A stretch of 64,000 bases of DNA from IDS-8 sp036381215 (GCA_036381215.1 DASVDF010000025.1:1-64000); one strand, 5' to 3'; counted from the first letter of the stretch, positions 34,358 through 44,524 are shown. Numbers and translations are program-made. Notes: generated by a model not told the origin, from the sequence alone.

Positions 34358-34981
34358 ATGATAGTGAAGTACATCGCGTGCGCAATCGCCCTGCTCCCGG
34401 CCGCCATGCTCGCCAACGCGCAGGAGCTCGTCGCAGGCTCCGCGGATGCGGGCAAGGCGAAGTCGGTCACCTGTGCGGCCTGCCACGGAGCGGACGGCAA
34501 CAGCGTCAACCCGCAGTGGCCGAGCCTCGCCGGCCAGCACGCAACGTACATCGTGAAGCAGCTCGAAGCGTTCAAGAGCGGCGCCCGCTCCGATCCCCTG
34601 ATGACGCCGCAGGCGATGGCACTCACCGAAGAGGACATGCGCAATCTCGCGGTGTACTTCGCGGGACAGGAGCCGGCGCCGAAGACGGTGGCCGATCCCG
34701 AAACCGTCGACAAGGGCGCCGCGCTCTTCCGCGGCGGCGATCCCGAGCGCGGCGCGGCCGCCTGCATGGCTTGCCACGAGCCGACCGGGCGCGGCAATCC
34801 GGCAGCGGCCTATCCCATGCTGCGCGGCCAGTACGCCACCTACGTCGCCAAGCAGCTCAGGGATTACGCGAGCGGCAAACGCAAATCCGATCAGCCGACC
34901 CGTGTGATGCGCGAGATCGCAGCAAAGCTTTCGGAAGACGACATCCTCGCGGTCGCCTCGTTCGTGCAGGGACTCCAATGA
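34358..34981 (+). CDS. dihaem cytochrome c4
   Basis: A 207-residue periplasmic cytochrome with a cleavable signal peptide (IALLPAAMLANAQ) and two class I cytochrome c domains in tandem, each with a CxxCH haem site: CAACH (first) and CMACH (second). The axial methionines are expected in PLMTPQAM and PTRVMREIA. It is an electron carrier toward terminal oxidases. The engB / cytochrome c4 / dsbA order is conserved in many gammaproteobacteria. The ATG has a caggaaac ribosome site. Confidence 0.93.
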   Translation: MIVKYIACAIALLPAAMLANAQELVAGSADAGKAKSVTCAACHGADGNSVNPQWPSLAGQHATYIVKQLEAFKSGARSDPLMTPQAMALTEEDMRNLAVYFAGQEPAPKTVADPETVDKGAALFRGGDPERGAAACMACHEPTGRGNPAAAYPMLRGQYATYVAKQLRDYASGKRKSDQPTRVMREIAAKLSEDDILAVASFVQGLQ

Positions 34982-35862
34982 AGCCCGTTCTGTCCGGGGG
35001 CATGCCCATGACGCTGCGCGCGCTGATAGCTCTCCTTCCCGTGCTGCTGCTCGGCGCGTGCAACCGCGGCCCCGAGCCGCAGCTGGCCGGCGATCCCGCG
35101 GGCGAGCCGCCGGCCGCGGAGCAGGCGGCGCCGAGCGACGAGGCGCCCGCCGCCGCCGAGGAGAACGCGCAGACGCAGGTGCTCGAGGAATCGGCCGGCC
35201 TGTCCGAGGAGACGCAGCCGGACGACGAGCCCATCAAGCTCGCGAGAGCCGACGGCGAGCCCGATCGCGACTGGAAGTTCCAGGAAGGCAAGGAGTTCGA
35301 CCGGCTGGTGCCGACCCAGCCGACGGTCGGCGGGCCGGACAAGATCGAGGTGGCCGAGGTTTTCTGGTACGGCTGCCCGCATTGCCTGCACCTCGAGCCG
35401 TACATGCAGCGCTGGGCCGCGAACCTGCCGGCCGATGTCCGCTTCGTGCGCATTCCCGCGACCTGGAATCCGCTCGTCAAGCTGCACGCGCAGCTCTATT
35501 ACACGGAGCAGGCGCTGGTCCAGAACGGCGCAATCGAGAATCCCGAGGCATTTCGCGCGGGAGTGTTTCGCGAGTACCACGAGCGCGGCAACCGGATGGC
35601 CTCCGAGGAGGCCATCCGCGCTTTCTTCGAGCGCAACGGCGTCAGCGCGGAGCAGTTCGATTCGGCGTGGAGCTCTTTCGAGGTCGCGCAGAAGCTGCGC
35701 GTCGCCGAGGATCTCGAGCGCCGCTACCAGATCACCGGCGTGCCGACCCTCATCGTCAACGGCAAGTACCGCACGAGCCCGAGCCAGGCGGGCGGCGCGG
35801 ACCCGATGGGGCGGGTAATCGAGATCGTCAACGAGCTGATCGAGCGGGAGAAGCTGCGATAG
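34978..35862 (+). CDS. dsbA: DsbA-type thiol:disulfide oxidoreductase, predicted lipoprotein
   Basis: A 294-residue protein. The C-terminal 190 residues are a DsbA thioredoxin/helical domain with active site YGCPHC and the cis-Pro loop GVPTLIVNG. Unlike classical soluble DsbA it has a lipobox LLLGAC after a hydrophobic signal, followed by about 70 acidic Ala/Glu/Pro-rich residues as a tether. It is therefore probably anchored to a membrane facing the periplasm. The ATG overlaps the cytochrome c4 stop by 4 bases; ATGs at 35002 and 35008 would give a more usual signal peptide. Confidence 0.9.
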   Translation: MKPVLSGGMPMTLRALIALLPVLLLGACNRGPEPQLAGDPAGEPPAAEQAAPSDEAPAAAEENAQTQVLEESAGLSEETQPDDEPIKLARADGEPDRDWKFQEGKEFDRLVPTQPTVGGPDKIEVAEVFWYGCPHCLHLEPYMQRWAANLPADVRFVRIPATWNPLVKLHAQLYYTEQALVQNGAIENPEAFRAGVFREYHERGNRMASEEAIRAFFERNGVSAEQFDSAWSSFEVAQKLRVAEDLERRYQITGVPTLIVNGKYRTSPSQAGGADPMGRVIEIVNELIEREKLR

Positions 35863-35899
35863 CCCGCTGCATTCCACGCGGGCGCGAGCCGGGCGCCGC

Positions 35900-37654
35900 A
35901 TGAGACTCGCCGGCGCCGCCTGTCTCCTGCTCGTCGCCGCCGGCGGGGCGTGGGCGGCACCCGCCGACGAAACGTTCGAAAAGCTCGCCGCCGATTACCT
36001 CTCCGACCTGCCGGAGTTCTCGCCCGTGGCCGCAACGGCCATCGGCGATCACCGCTACGACGACCGGCTGGACGAGGTCGATGCCGCGGCCCGCGGGCGC
36101 CGGCTCGCACTGTACCGGCAGTACCTCGACGCGCTGGACGGCATCGATCGCTCGAAATTGTCGCGCGCCAACCAGGTGGACGCCGGACTGCTCAGGAACG
36201 AGCTCGAATCCGGCATCTTCTCGCTCGAGGTGCTCGAGGAGTGGGCCTGGAATCCGCTCGTCTACGTGAACCTCGCCGGCAACTCGCTCTACACGCTGCT
36301 CGCGCGCGATTTCGCGCCGCTCGACGAGCGCATGGCCGATGCGGCCGCGCGCCTGGAGCAGCTCCCGCGCTTTCTCGCGCAGGTACGCGAGGCGCTCGAG
36401 CCGGCGCGGGTTCCCGAAGTGCATGCCCGGACGGCGCTGTCGCAGAACCAGGGTGTCAACTCGATCATCGACACGATGCTCGTGCCGCGCACGGGCGAGG
36501 TCTCGCCGGAAACAGCCGAGCGACTGGAAGCCGCGATCGCCGGCGCCCGCGACGCGCTGGCCGCGCACCAGGCATGGCTCGAGCGCGATCTCCTGCCGAA
36601 AGCAAAAGGGGAGTTCCGCATCGGCGCGCGGCTCTTCGACGCCAAGCTCGCGTACACACTGCAGTCGCCGCTTTCGCGCCGGGAAATCCGCCGCCGCGCC
36701 GAGCAGGAATACGTGCGGGTACGCGATGAGATGTTTCGCATCTCCAAGGCGATCTACTCGGACCTGCATCCCTACACCTCGTTCCCGGACAGGCCGGACG
36801 AGGCCTTCAAGCAGGTCGTGATCCGGGCGGCGCTGGAGCAGGCCTACCGGCACCTCCCGGAGCCGGATCGCATCGTCGAGACGGCGCGCGAGACGCTTGC
36901 ACAGGCCACCGAATTCGTGCGTGCAAAGGATCTCGTCAGCGTGCCGGACGATCCGATCGAGATCGTCGTCATGCCCGAGTACCAGCGCGGCGTGGCGGTC
37001 GCCTACCTCGATCCACCCGGGCCGCTCGACCAGGGCCAGAAGTCCTTCTACGCCGTGGCGCCCCTGCCGGAGGACTGGACGGAAGAGCAGATCCGTTCGT
37101 TCCTGCGCGAATACAACCTGTATTCGATCCACAACCTGACGCTGCACGAGGCGATGCCGGGCCATTATCTCCAGCTCGCGCACAGCAACCGTTATCCCTC
37201 GACGCTGCGGGCGGTGCTGTGGTCCGGGCCGTTCGTGGAGGGCTGGGCGGTGTACGCCGAGCGTTTCACGATCGACGCGGGCTATCTCGACGGCGATCCC
37301 CTGATGCGCCTCATCAACCTGAAGTGGTACCTGCGCACGGTGACCAACGCGATCATCGACCAGGCGATCCACGTCGAGGGCATGACGCGCGATCAGGCGA
37401 TGCGCCTCATGATCGAAGGCGCGTTCCAGGAAGAGCGCGAGGCGGCGGGCAAATGGACACGTGCAGAGCTCACGTCCACGCAGCTCTCGACCTACTTCGT
37501 CGGTTACCAGGAACACCGCGACATGCGCGAGGCAGTCGAGCGCGCGCGCGGCGACGAGTTCGACCTGCATCGCTACCACGATCGTGCACTGTCCTTCGGC
37601 TCGCCGCCGGTGAGATACGTGCGCGCCCTCCTGCTCGACGAACCCATCCCCTAG
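35900..37654 (+). CDS. DUF885 family putative zinc metallopeptidase
   Basis: A 584-residue secreted protein with a clear signal peptide (CLLLVAAGGAWAAP). The zinc motif HEAMPGH, followed by a second family motif around GPFVEGWAVYAE, marks it as DUF885, predicted thermolysin-like peptidases. It begins 37 bases after dsbA. Its TAG stop codon is the second to fourth base of a REP-like repeat, so the last residues may derive from repeat insertion. Substrate unknown. Confidence 0.88.
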   Translation: MRLAGAACLLLVAAGGAWAAPADETFEKLAADYLSDLPEFSPVAATAIGDHRYDDRLDEVDAAARGRRLALYRQYLDALDGIDRSKLSRANQVDAGLLRNELESGIFSLEVLEEWAWNPLVYVNLAGNSLYTLLARDFAPLDERMADAAARLEQLPRFLAQVREALEPARVPEVHARTALSQNQGVNSIIDTMLVPRTGEVSPETAERLEAAIAGARDALAAHQAWLERDLLPKAKGEFRIGARLFDAKLAYTLQSPLSRREIRRRAEQEYVRVRDEMFRISKAIYSDLHPYTSFPDRPDEAFKQVVIRAALEQAYRHLPEPDRIVETARETLAQATEFVRAKDLVSVPDDPIEIVVMPEYQRGVAVAYLDPPGPLDQGQKSFYAVAPLPEDWTEEQIRSFLREYNLYSIHNLTLHEAMPGHYLQLAHSNRYPSTLRAVLWSGPFVEGWAVYAERFTIDAGYLDGDPLMRLINLKWYLRTVTNAIIDQAIHVEGMTRDQAMRLMIEGAFQEEREAAGKWTRAELTSTQLSTYFVGYQEHRDMREAVERARGDEFDLHRYHDRALSFGSPPVRYVRALLLDEPIP

Positions 37655-37799
37655 GAGCGCGCGCCGCGCGCGACCGGCCGTCGCATCCCATCCCGCAGGA
37701 GCGCGCATCGCGCGCGACCGGCCGTTGCATCGCGCGCGTCGCTCGCACAGCACACCATTCGCGTCTGATCGCGCGCAATGCGCGCTCCTGCGGCGCCCG
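37651..37799. repeat. cluster of three REP-like elements
   Basis: Two forward copies (ctaggagcgcgcgccgcgcg from 37651; gcaggagcgcgcatcgcgcg from 37695) each followed by CGACCGGCCGT, and one inverted copy (gcgcgcaatgcgcgctcctg near 37770-37791). The first provides the stop codon of the DUF885 gene. Confidence 0.82.
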
Positions 37800-37990
37800 T
37801 AGAGCAACGCGGCGCTTGCGCAAGCGCGCGGTCATTGCCGCCTGATCGGGGCGGTGACTTAGATCGCTATGGCATAACGCGTTCGGTGAGCTGCCGTGGC
37901 GTATGCGCGACACGCATCCGGAAACGGCCACATAAGCACATGAATCGTCGGCTTGTTGCGACCTAGCGGCGGCGGAAGTTCATGTTTGCC

Positions 37991-38010
37991 TTGACATGCG
38001 AGCCGCATGT
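37991..38010 (+). promoter_or_regulatory. possible -35 element and operator upstream of the first TonB receptor
   Basis: A consensus TTGACA (37991-37996) overlaps a perfect inverted repeat ACATGCG-agc-CGCATGT (37994-38010). No good -10 follows at the standard distance, so this could be an activator-dependent promoter. It lies about 170 bases before the receptor gene; the remaining bases from 37800 to 38181 show nothing else recognisable. Confidence 0.4.
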
Positions 38011-38181
38011 TGCGTCGCGCTGACGGATTGCCAGAACGGCTGCAAGTCGTAACCTTCCTGCCACAAGGGCCGCCGGCATCCCTTGGGGGACGACCGGCCG
38101 GCCTCCCGCGCGGCCACGAGGACCGCGCCCCCGAAATCGCCGCGCAGGGCTGCGCGCGCGTCATTTGCAGGAGTAAGTCGA

Positions 38182-41130
38182 ATGAACAACAACCGTGCAT
38201 TACGCAGAGCGATTCGCCACGCGCTCTGCATGGGGGCCATCGCCACGGCAGGAGCGCACGCTCCGAGCGCCATGGCCCAGGATGAGCCCACCCAGCAGGA
38301 GCTCGAGGAGATCACCGTCACCGGCACACGCATAGTGCGCCAGGACTACCAGTCCGCGAGCCCGATCTCGACCGTCGACGCCGAGCTCTTCGAGCAGACC
38401 GGTGCACCCACGATCGAGACCGTGCTGAACACGTTGCCGCAGTTCGTGCCGGCGATCACGACGACTTCGAACAACCCGTCGAACAACGGCCAGGCGAACG
38501 TCGCGCTTCGCGGCCTGGACACGAGCCGCACGCTCGTGCTGCTGGACGGACACCGGATCGTGCCCTCGAACGCCACCGGCGTCGTCGACCTGAACCTGAT
38601 TCCCGCTTCGATCATCGAGAACGTCGAGATCATCACCGGCGGCGCGTCCGCGGTGTACGGATCCGACGCGATTGCGGGCGTCGTCAACATCAAGACCCGC
38701 GATTTCACCGGCCTCGAGCTCACGTCCAACTACGGCATCACGTCCGAGGACGACGGCCAGACGGTCTCGTTCGGGGTGACGGGCGGCGTCGAGTCGGACG
38801 ACGGCCGTGCGTACGTTTTCGGCACCATCAACTGGGCGGACCGCGAGGAGGTGTTCGCCGGCGATCGTCCGTTCTCGGAAGTGGCCCTTGCCTGGGACGG
38901 CGACAGCCTCGAGCCCGTGGGTTCGTCCACGATCCGGCAGGGCGTGTGGAACGCGATCGGCACGAACGCGCCGACCCAGGGGGCGCTCGACGCCTACTTC
39001 GGCGCGCACGACCCGAGCTACGTGGCGGGCTCGGCGCAGCCCGGCCACAACTTCGGCTTCAACCCGGACGGCTCGCTGTTCGACGTGGCGCCGGTCATCA
39101 ACTTCACCGGGGATCCCAACGAGCCGCAGCAACCGGTGAACCCGGCCCAGTACACCTACAACTTCTCGCCGGTGAACTACCTCCAGCTGCCGCTCGAGCG
39201 GACCTCGTTCTTCGGCCGCGCGGGCTTCCACCTGAACGAGAGCACCGAGCTCTACACGCAGGTGCTGTGGGCGGACTACCAGGCCGACCAGGCACTGGCC
39301 CCGACGCCGCTCACGGGCGTCTATGTCCGTCCGGACAACCCGAACCTGCCCGCGGACGTCGCGGCGCTGCTCGCGACCCGACCCGACCCGGATGCGCCCT
39401 TCCAGATCAGCAAGCGCATGATCGAGTCCGGACCGCGCATTGCGAGCGACAGCTACCAGGTCATCCAGATCACCGCGGGCGCGACCGGCGACCTCGCACT
39501 CGCCGAAGACTGGAGGTGGGATGCCTACGCGTCCTGGGGCAACGTCGACCTGGAGGAGCTCCAGCAGGGCAACGTCTCCCGCAGCCTGTTCGAGCAACTC
39601 TCGCTGGCCGAGGACCACGGCGCGTCGATCTGCGGCGAGGCCATCAACCCGTTCGGCATCGGCTCGATCTCGCCGGAGTGCGCCTCGTTCTTCACGCTCG
39701 GGGCGGTCAACGACACGACCGTCGGGCAGATCGTCGGTGAGGCCTTCGTCACCGGGCCGCTGTTCGAAATGCCGGCCGGCGAGGTGCAGAGCGCGGTCGG
39801 CGTGATGTACAAGCGCGACGAGTTCACGCTCCTGCCCGACCCGTCGCTGCGTGCCGTGAGCGTCGACCCGCTGTTCGGCAACGAGCGCACCGACATCGTC
39901 GGCTTCAACGCCGCGGACGCGGTGCGCGGCGAGACGAACTCGAAGGAGATCTACCTCGAGGCCCAGTTCCCTCTGCTCTCCGACATGCCGGCAATCGAGT
40001 CGTTCGACGTCACCCTGGGCTACCGCTTCGCCGACCACTCGGTGGCGGGCAACATGAGCTCGTACAAGGCGGAGGGCCTGTGGCAGGTCAACGACGCGGT
40101 GATGGTCCGCGGCGGTTACCAGCGCGCCGTGCGTGCACCGAACATCTCGGAGCTGTTCCGGCCGGCGGTCATCAACTTCCCGGCGGCGGGCCTCGGCGAT
40201 CCGTGCTCGAACGACTTCGACGATCCCGAAGGCTTCGTGCTGGGTGCGCAGGACGACCCGCGGGCGCGGGCATTGTGCGTGGCGCAGGGCATCCCGGATG
40301 CCGTGGTCGACTCGTACAACTTCGCCAACTCGCAGTTCCAGGGGCTGTCCGGCGGCAACCCGGATCTCCAGGAGGAGACGGCCGACACGTACACGATCGG
40401 ACTGGTGTTCCAGCCCGACGAAGGCATGCTGGACGGCTTCCAGGCCTCGATCGACTATTACCAGATCGAGATCGAGGATGCGATCGCCTCCATCGACGCC
40501 GACGTGTTCGTGTCGCGCTGCTTCGATCCGCGGTTCAACCCGGAGATGTCGAACGACAACTTCTATTGCGGCTTCTTCGAGCGGCTGCCGGGCACCGGCA
40601 TCATCACCAACGCACTGGAGGTAGACCGCAACATCGCTGCCTTCGAGGTCAAGGGCATCGACCTGCAGTTCGATTACAGCGTGGAAGCCGGCCCGGGTAC
40701 GTTGCGGACGCAGTGGGTCTCGACGTACCTCGACAGCTGGAAGGACACGACCGTGCAGGGCGAGGAGTTCACCGAGAACGCGGGCACGGCGGGCAGCGGC
40801 TTCGATGCTTTGCCCGAGTGGAAGTGGACGGCGAGCGTCGGCTACGCCTGGCAGGGTCTCGATGCGGACCTGAGGTGGCGCCACATCGATGAGATGCGCG
40901 ACTTCGACATCACGACGTTCAAGCTGGACGCGGTCGAATACCTCGACCTCACGCTCGGCTACACGTTCAGCGACATGCTCGAGGGACTGCGGCTCCGGGC
41001 CGGTGTGACGAACCTCACCGACGAGGATCCGATCATCTACCCGACCAGCCAGCAGGCGAACACGGATCCGTCGACCTACGACGTCCTCGGACGCCGCTAC
41101 TTCGTCTCGGCGACCTACGCCTTCGAGTAG
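38182..41130 (+). CDS. TonB-dependent outer-membrane receptor (first of three)
   Basis: A 982-residue receptor with a signal peptide ending in PSAMAQ, the TonB box ELEEITVTG, a plug domain (VALRGLDTSRTLVLLDGHR, ITGGASAVYGSDAIAGVVN) and a long barrel closing in a terminal aromatic (YFVSATYAFE). Ligand unknown. It is related to but clearly distinct from the other two receptors, which share much more with each other. The ATG follows a caggagtaa ribosome site, and a strong terminator closes the gene. Confidence 0.93.
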   Translation: MNNNRALRRAIRHALCMGAIATAGAHAPSAMAQDEPTQQELEEITVTGTRIVRQDYQSASPISTVDAELFEQTGAPTIETVLNTLPQFVPAITTTSNNPSNNGQANVALRGLDTSRTLVLLDGHRIVPSNATGVVDLNLIPASIIENVEIITGGASAVYGSDAIAGVVNIKTRDFTGLELTSNYGITSEDDGQTVSFGVTGGVESDDGRAYVFGTINWADREEVFAGDRPFSEVALAWDGDSLEPVGSSTIRQGVWNAIGTNAPTQGALDAYFGAHDPSYVAGSAQPGHNFGFNPDGSLFDVAPVINFTGDPNEPQQPVNPAQYTYNFSPVNYLQLPLERTSFFGRAGFHLNESTELYTQVLWADYQADQALAPTPLTGVYVRPDNPNLPADVAALLATRPDPDAPFQISKRMIESGPRIASDSYQVIQITAGATGDLALAEDWRWDAYASWGNVDLEELQQGNVSRSLFEQLSLAEDHGASICGEAINPFGIGSISPECASFFTLGAVNDTTVGQIVGEAFVTGPLFEMPAGEVQSAVGVMYKRDEFTLLPDPSLRAVSVDPLFGNERTDIVGFNAADAVRGETNSKEIYLEAQFPLLSDMPAIESFDVTLGYRFADHSVAGNMSSYKAEGLWQVNDAVMVRGGYQRAVRAPNISELFRPAVINFPAAGLGDPCSNDFDDPEGFVLGAQDDPRARALCVAQGIPDAVVDSYNFANSQFQGLSGGNPDLQEETADTYTIGLVFQPDEGMLDGFQASIDYYQIEIEDAIASIDADVFVSRCFDPRFNPEMSNDNFYCGFFERLPGTGIITNALEVDRNIAAFEVKGIDLQFDYSVEAGPGTLRTQWVSTYLDSWKDTTVQGEEFTENAGTAGSGFDALPEWKWTASVGYAWQGLDADLRWRHIDEMRDFDITTFKLDAVEYLDLTLGYTFSDMLEGLRLRAGVTNLTDEDPIIYPTSQQANTDPSTYDVLGRRYFVSATYAFE

Positions 41131-41150
41131 GCCCGGTATCGGAGCGGAAG

Positions 41151-41180
41151 AACGGCGGGCGCAAGCCCGCCGTTTTTTTT
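41151..41180 (+). terminator. terminator after the first TonB receptor
   Basis: AACGGCGGGC-gcaa-GCCCGCCGTT, a perfect 10-bp stem with a GCAA loop, runs into eight Ts (41173-41180). Confidence 0.95.
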
Positions 41181-41572
41181 GGCCGAAAGGAAACCCCGCC
41201 CGCTTATAGCTTTTTGTTCTGTCGCACCCGGCCGGCGCCCGCCGCCGCGGCAGCTAGTGTTGCCATGGCGCCACAGCGGACCCGCGAATCACTTGTCGGA
41301 CAAGGCATTAGCTCCGCCGGTCGGGCCCCGCGGGCGCCGGCGCAACAACTCCGAAGAGCCCGGAGCGGGCACTCCCACGGCCGCGTCGTTTTTTACATAA
41401 GTTTGCGCATTTCGCATTTGCGGTCGTATCATGATCGCCACAGGAAGCTCTTCCTGGTCTCCTAAAGTTGCATCCGGTCGGCGCGCCCCCTCGTCGCTGC
41501 GCCCACCTCCTTGTCCGGTCATACGCGCGCCACGGCGTGCGTGCTTCGTTGTTCCTAAGGAGTAGTACGTCG
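41181..41572 (+). other. leader region of the second TonB receptor
   Basis: A 392-base stretch without a convincing gene. A weak promoter candidate is TTGCGC (41403-41408), 18 bases, TATCAT (41427-41432) in the only AT-rich part. The bases before 41400 are GC-rich without recognisable features. It would leave a leader of about 135 bases before the receptor ATG. Confidence 0.35.
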
Positions 41573-44467
41573 ATGAACAGCAGTTACACGATCCGTAAAG
41601 CCGTGCGTCGCGCGCTGTGCTTCGGTGCCGTTGCCACGGCGGGGAGCTACGCACCGCTTGTCGCCGCACAGCAGCCGGAACCGCAGCCCAACCAGGAGCT
41701 GGAAGAGATCACTGTCACGGGATCGCGTATCGCCACCGACCCCAACCTGATCTCCTCGAGCCCCGTCTCGCAGGTGAGCTCCGAAGAGCTGACCTACCGC
41801 GGCATCACGCGCGTCGAGGACCTGATCAACGATCTGCCGCAGATCACGCCGGAACTGTCCGCCAACGAGTCGAACGGCGCGACCGGCACGGCGACCCTCG
41901 ACCTGCGAGGTCTGGACTCCGACCGCACGCTGGTCCTCGTCAACGGCCACCGCATGGGCTTCGGCGATCCGTTCGTGCTCGCGCCCGACGTGAACCAGAT
42001 CCCGGGGGCGCTGGTAGACCAGGTCGAGCTGCTCACCGGAGGGGCATCCTCCACCTACGGTTCCGACGCCATGGCCGGCGTCGTCAACTTCATCATGAAG
42101 GACGACTTCGAGGGCTTCCAGGTCGACGTCCAGTTTTCGGGTTACCAGCACAGTCAAGGCAACGACAGCGTGCAGGAACAGATCGACGCCGCCGGCTTCG
42201 AGCAGGCGCCGGACGACGTCACCGATGGCGCAACCACGAGCATCAACCTGATCGTCGGCGTCAACAGCGAGGACGGCCGCGGCAACCTCACGGGCTATCT
42301 CGGGTATCGCGACATCAACGCGATCACCCAGGATTCCCGCGACTTCAGCGCCTGCGCGCTGGACAGCGGCGACTTCGACGGCACCGTGTGCTCCGGCTCG
42401 GCCACCCGGTTCCCGGCACTCATCACCGATTTCAGCGGGACGTATTTCTCGGTGGAAGGCGACGAGTTCGTGCCCTGGGACGGCAGCTACTACAACTTCG
42501 GACCTCTGAATTACTTCCAGCGGCCGGACGAGCGCTACACGGGCGGCATGTTCGGCAAGTACGAAGTCGACGAGCACCTCGAGGGCTACGCCGAATTCAT
42601 GTTCATGGACGATCGCAGCCTCGCCCAGATTGCACCTTCGGGCGCGTTCTTCGTGACCAGCACGATCAACTGCTCGAACGCGTTCCTGTCCGACCAGCAG
42701 TTCGCGGCGCTCGGGTGTACGGGCGATGACGATGTCGTGCCGTTTTACATCGGCCGGCGTGCCGTGGAAGGCGGGCCGCGCTTCGACGACCTGAGGCACA
42801 CGTCGTGGCGCTCGTTGGCCGGCGTCCGCGGCGCGATCAACGACAACTGGAACTACGACGTGTTCGCGAATTTTGCGCGCCTGACGTTCAGCGAAACATA
42901 CCAGAACGACATGTCCACGACCCGCATCATCCGGGCACTGGACGTCGTCGCCGATCCGACCACGGGCGAACCGGTCTGCCAGTCGGTCATCGACGGCTCC
43001 GATCCGACCTGCGTGCCATGGAACATCTTCCAGACGGACGGGGTCACGCAGGAGGCGATCGACTACCTGGTGCTGCCGCTCTTTTCGAACGCGCAGCTCA
43101 ACCAGGACCAGATGGTGGGCTTCGTCGAGGGCGATCTTACCGACCTGGGCCTGGTGAGTCCGTGGGCGGAAAACGGTATCGAGATGGTGGTCGGCGCGGA
43201 GTACCGCGACGAGTCCTTCGATTTCAATCCCGACCAGGGCTTCCAGAGCGGCGACGGCGCCGGGCAGGGCGGCCCGATCCCGCCGGTCACCGGCTCGCAG
43301 AACATCAAGGAGGTGTTCACCGAGTTCCGGGTGCCGATCGCCGAGGGGCTCACGGCTCTCGAGTCGCTGTCTCTCGATCTCCGCTATCGCTACTCGGACT
43401 ACAGCACGGGCATCAGCGCGGACACTTACAACATCGGCGGCGCGTGGGTGCCTTACGAGGGCATCAAGTTCCGCGGCGGCTACTCGCGCGCGGTGCGGGC
43501 ACCCAACATCCGCGAGCAGTTCGAGCCGCAGAACCTCGGCCTCTGGGGCGGCACGGATCCCTGCGCGGGTGACACTCCCGAGCTGTCGCCGGAGGAGTGC
43601 GCCAACACCGGGGTCACCGCGGCCCAGTACGGCTCCGTGCCGTCCAACCCTGCCGGACAGTACAACGCCATCTTCGGCGGCAACCCCGACCTCGACGCGG
43701 AGAAGTCGGATTCGTACACCATCGGCGCGGTGTTCACGCCCACGCAGTGGCTGGACGGGCTGACCCTGAGCGTCGACTGGTGGAAGATCGAGATCGAGGA
43801 CGCGATCGACGAGATCCAGCCCGAGTTCCTGATCCGGGAGTGCGCCGCCACCGGTGATCCGACGATCTGCGGCCTCATCAGCCGCGGCCCGAACGGCAAC
43901 CTGTGGCTCGCCCAGAACGCCGTCGTCTCCACGCAAGTAAACATCGGGTTCTTCGACGTATCCGGCGTGGACCTCGTCGGCAGCTATGCTTTCGAAGCGG
44001 GGGGACTCGGCTCATTCGACCTGTCGTTCCGCGGCACGTGGCTCGACAAGTTCGACCAGCAGCCCGTGCCCGGCGGTGACGTCGAGCAATGCGCGGGCGA
44101 GTGGGGCGGCTCCTGCGAACGGCCGCGGCCGGAATGGAAGCATCTGCTGAACGCGGTCTGGACCACGCCGCTGGACAATCTCTCCGTCAGCGCCGCATGG
44201 CGCTACGTCGGCGCGGTCGACGAGTTCATCCTGGACCGTTACACCGCGGATGCGCAGCACTACCTTGACCTGTCCGGGACTTACTATGCCGACTGGTTCG
44301 GGGAGGAGACGGTGATCACCGCCGGCGTCAGCAACGTGCTGGACAACGATCCGCCGGTGAGCGGCCTGTTCAGTAACGTGTCCGTATTCGGCAACGGCAA
44401 CACGATCCCGGCCACCTGGGATGCGCTCGGCCGCTACTGGTTCGTGAACCTGACGCAGCGGTTCTGA
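41573..44467 (+). CDS. TonB-dependent outer-membrane receptor (second; paralogue of the third)
   Basis: A 964-residue receptor with signal peptide (to VAAQQ), TonB box ELEEITVTGSR, plug (TATLDLRGLDSDRTLVLVNG, LTGGASSTYGSDAMAGVVNF) and a barrel ending in YWFVNLTQRF. It is the same length as the leftward receptor at 48962-51856, and in the plug about 85% of positions are identical by hand count, so the two are recent duplicates in opposite orientation. Several loop cysteines (CALDSG, CSGS, CADTP-like) are shared. The ATG has a ctaaggag ribosome site. Ligand unknown. Confidence 0.93.
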   Translation: MNSSYTIRKAVRRALCFGAVATAGSYAPLVAAQQPEPQPNQELEEITVTGSRIATDPNLISSSPVSQVSSEELTYRGITRVEDLINDLPQITPELSANESNGATGTATLDLRGLDSDRTLVLVNGHRMGFGDPFVLAPDVNQIPGALVDQVELLTGGASSTYGSDAMAGVVNFIMKDDFEGFQVDVQFSGYQHSQGNDSVQEQIDAAGFEQAPDDVTDGATTSINLIVGVNSEDGRGNLTGYLGYRDINAITQDSRDFSACALDSGDFDGTVCSGSATRFPALITDFSGTYFSVEGDEFVPWDGSYYNFGPLNYFQRPDERYTGGMFGKYEVDEHLEGYAEFMFMDDRSLAQIAPSGAFFVTSTINCSNAFLSDQQFAALGCTGDDDVVPFYIGRRAVEGGPRFDDLRHTSWRSLAGVRGAINDNWNYDVFANFARLTFSETYQNDMSTTRIIRALDVVADPTTGEPVCQSVIDGSDPTCVPWNIFQTDGVTQEAIDYLVLPLFSNAQLNQDQMVGFVEGDLTDLGLVSPWAENGIEMVVGAEYRDESFDFNPDQGFQSGDGAGQGGPIPPVTGSQNIKEVFTEFRVPIAEGLTALESLSLDLRYRYSDYSTGISADTYNIGGAWVPYEGIKFRGGYSRAVRAPNIREQFEPQNLGLWGGTDPCAGDTPELSPEECANTGVTAAQYGSVPSNPAGQYNAIFGGNPDLDAEKSDSYTIGAVFTPTQWLDGLTLSVDWWKIEIEDAIDEIQPEFLIRECAATGDPTICGLISRGPNGNLWLAQNAVVSTQVNIGFFDVSGVDLVGSYAFEAGGLGSFDLSFRGTWLDKFDQQPVPGGDVEQCAGEWGGSCERPRPEWKHLLNAVWTTPLDNLSVSAAWRYVGAVDEFILDRYTADAQHYLDLSGTYYADWFGEETVITAGVSNVLDNDPPVSGLFSNVSVFGNGNTIPATWDALGRYWFVNLTQRF

Positions 44468-44524
44468 AGCCCCGCGGTTCCGGTGCGCGGCGGCCTGCTG
44501 TCGCGTACCGGCACACCAGGCAAA

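Noticed and set aside
37651..37799. CRISPR array candidate because similar units recur
   Set aside because: The copies are only three, differ in orientation and spacing, and belong to the same REP-like family found singly elsewhere.
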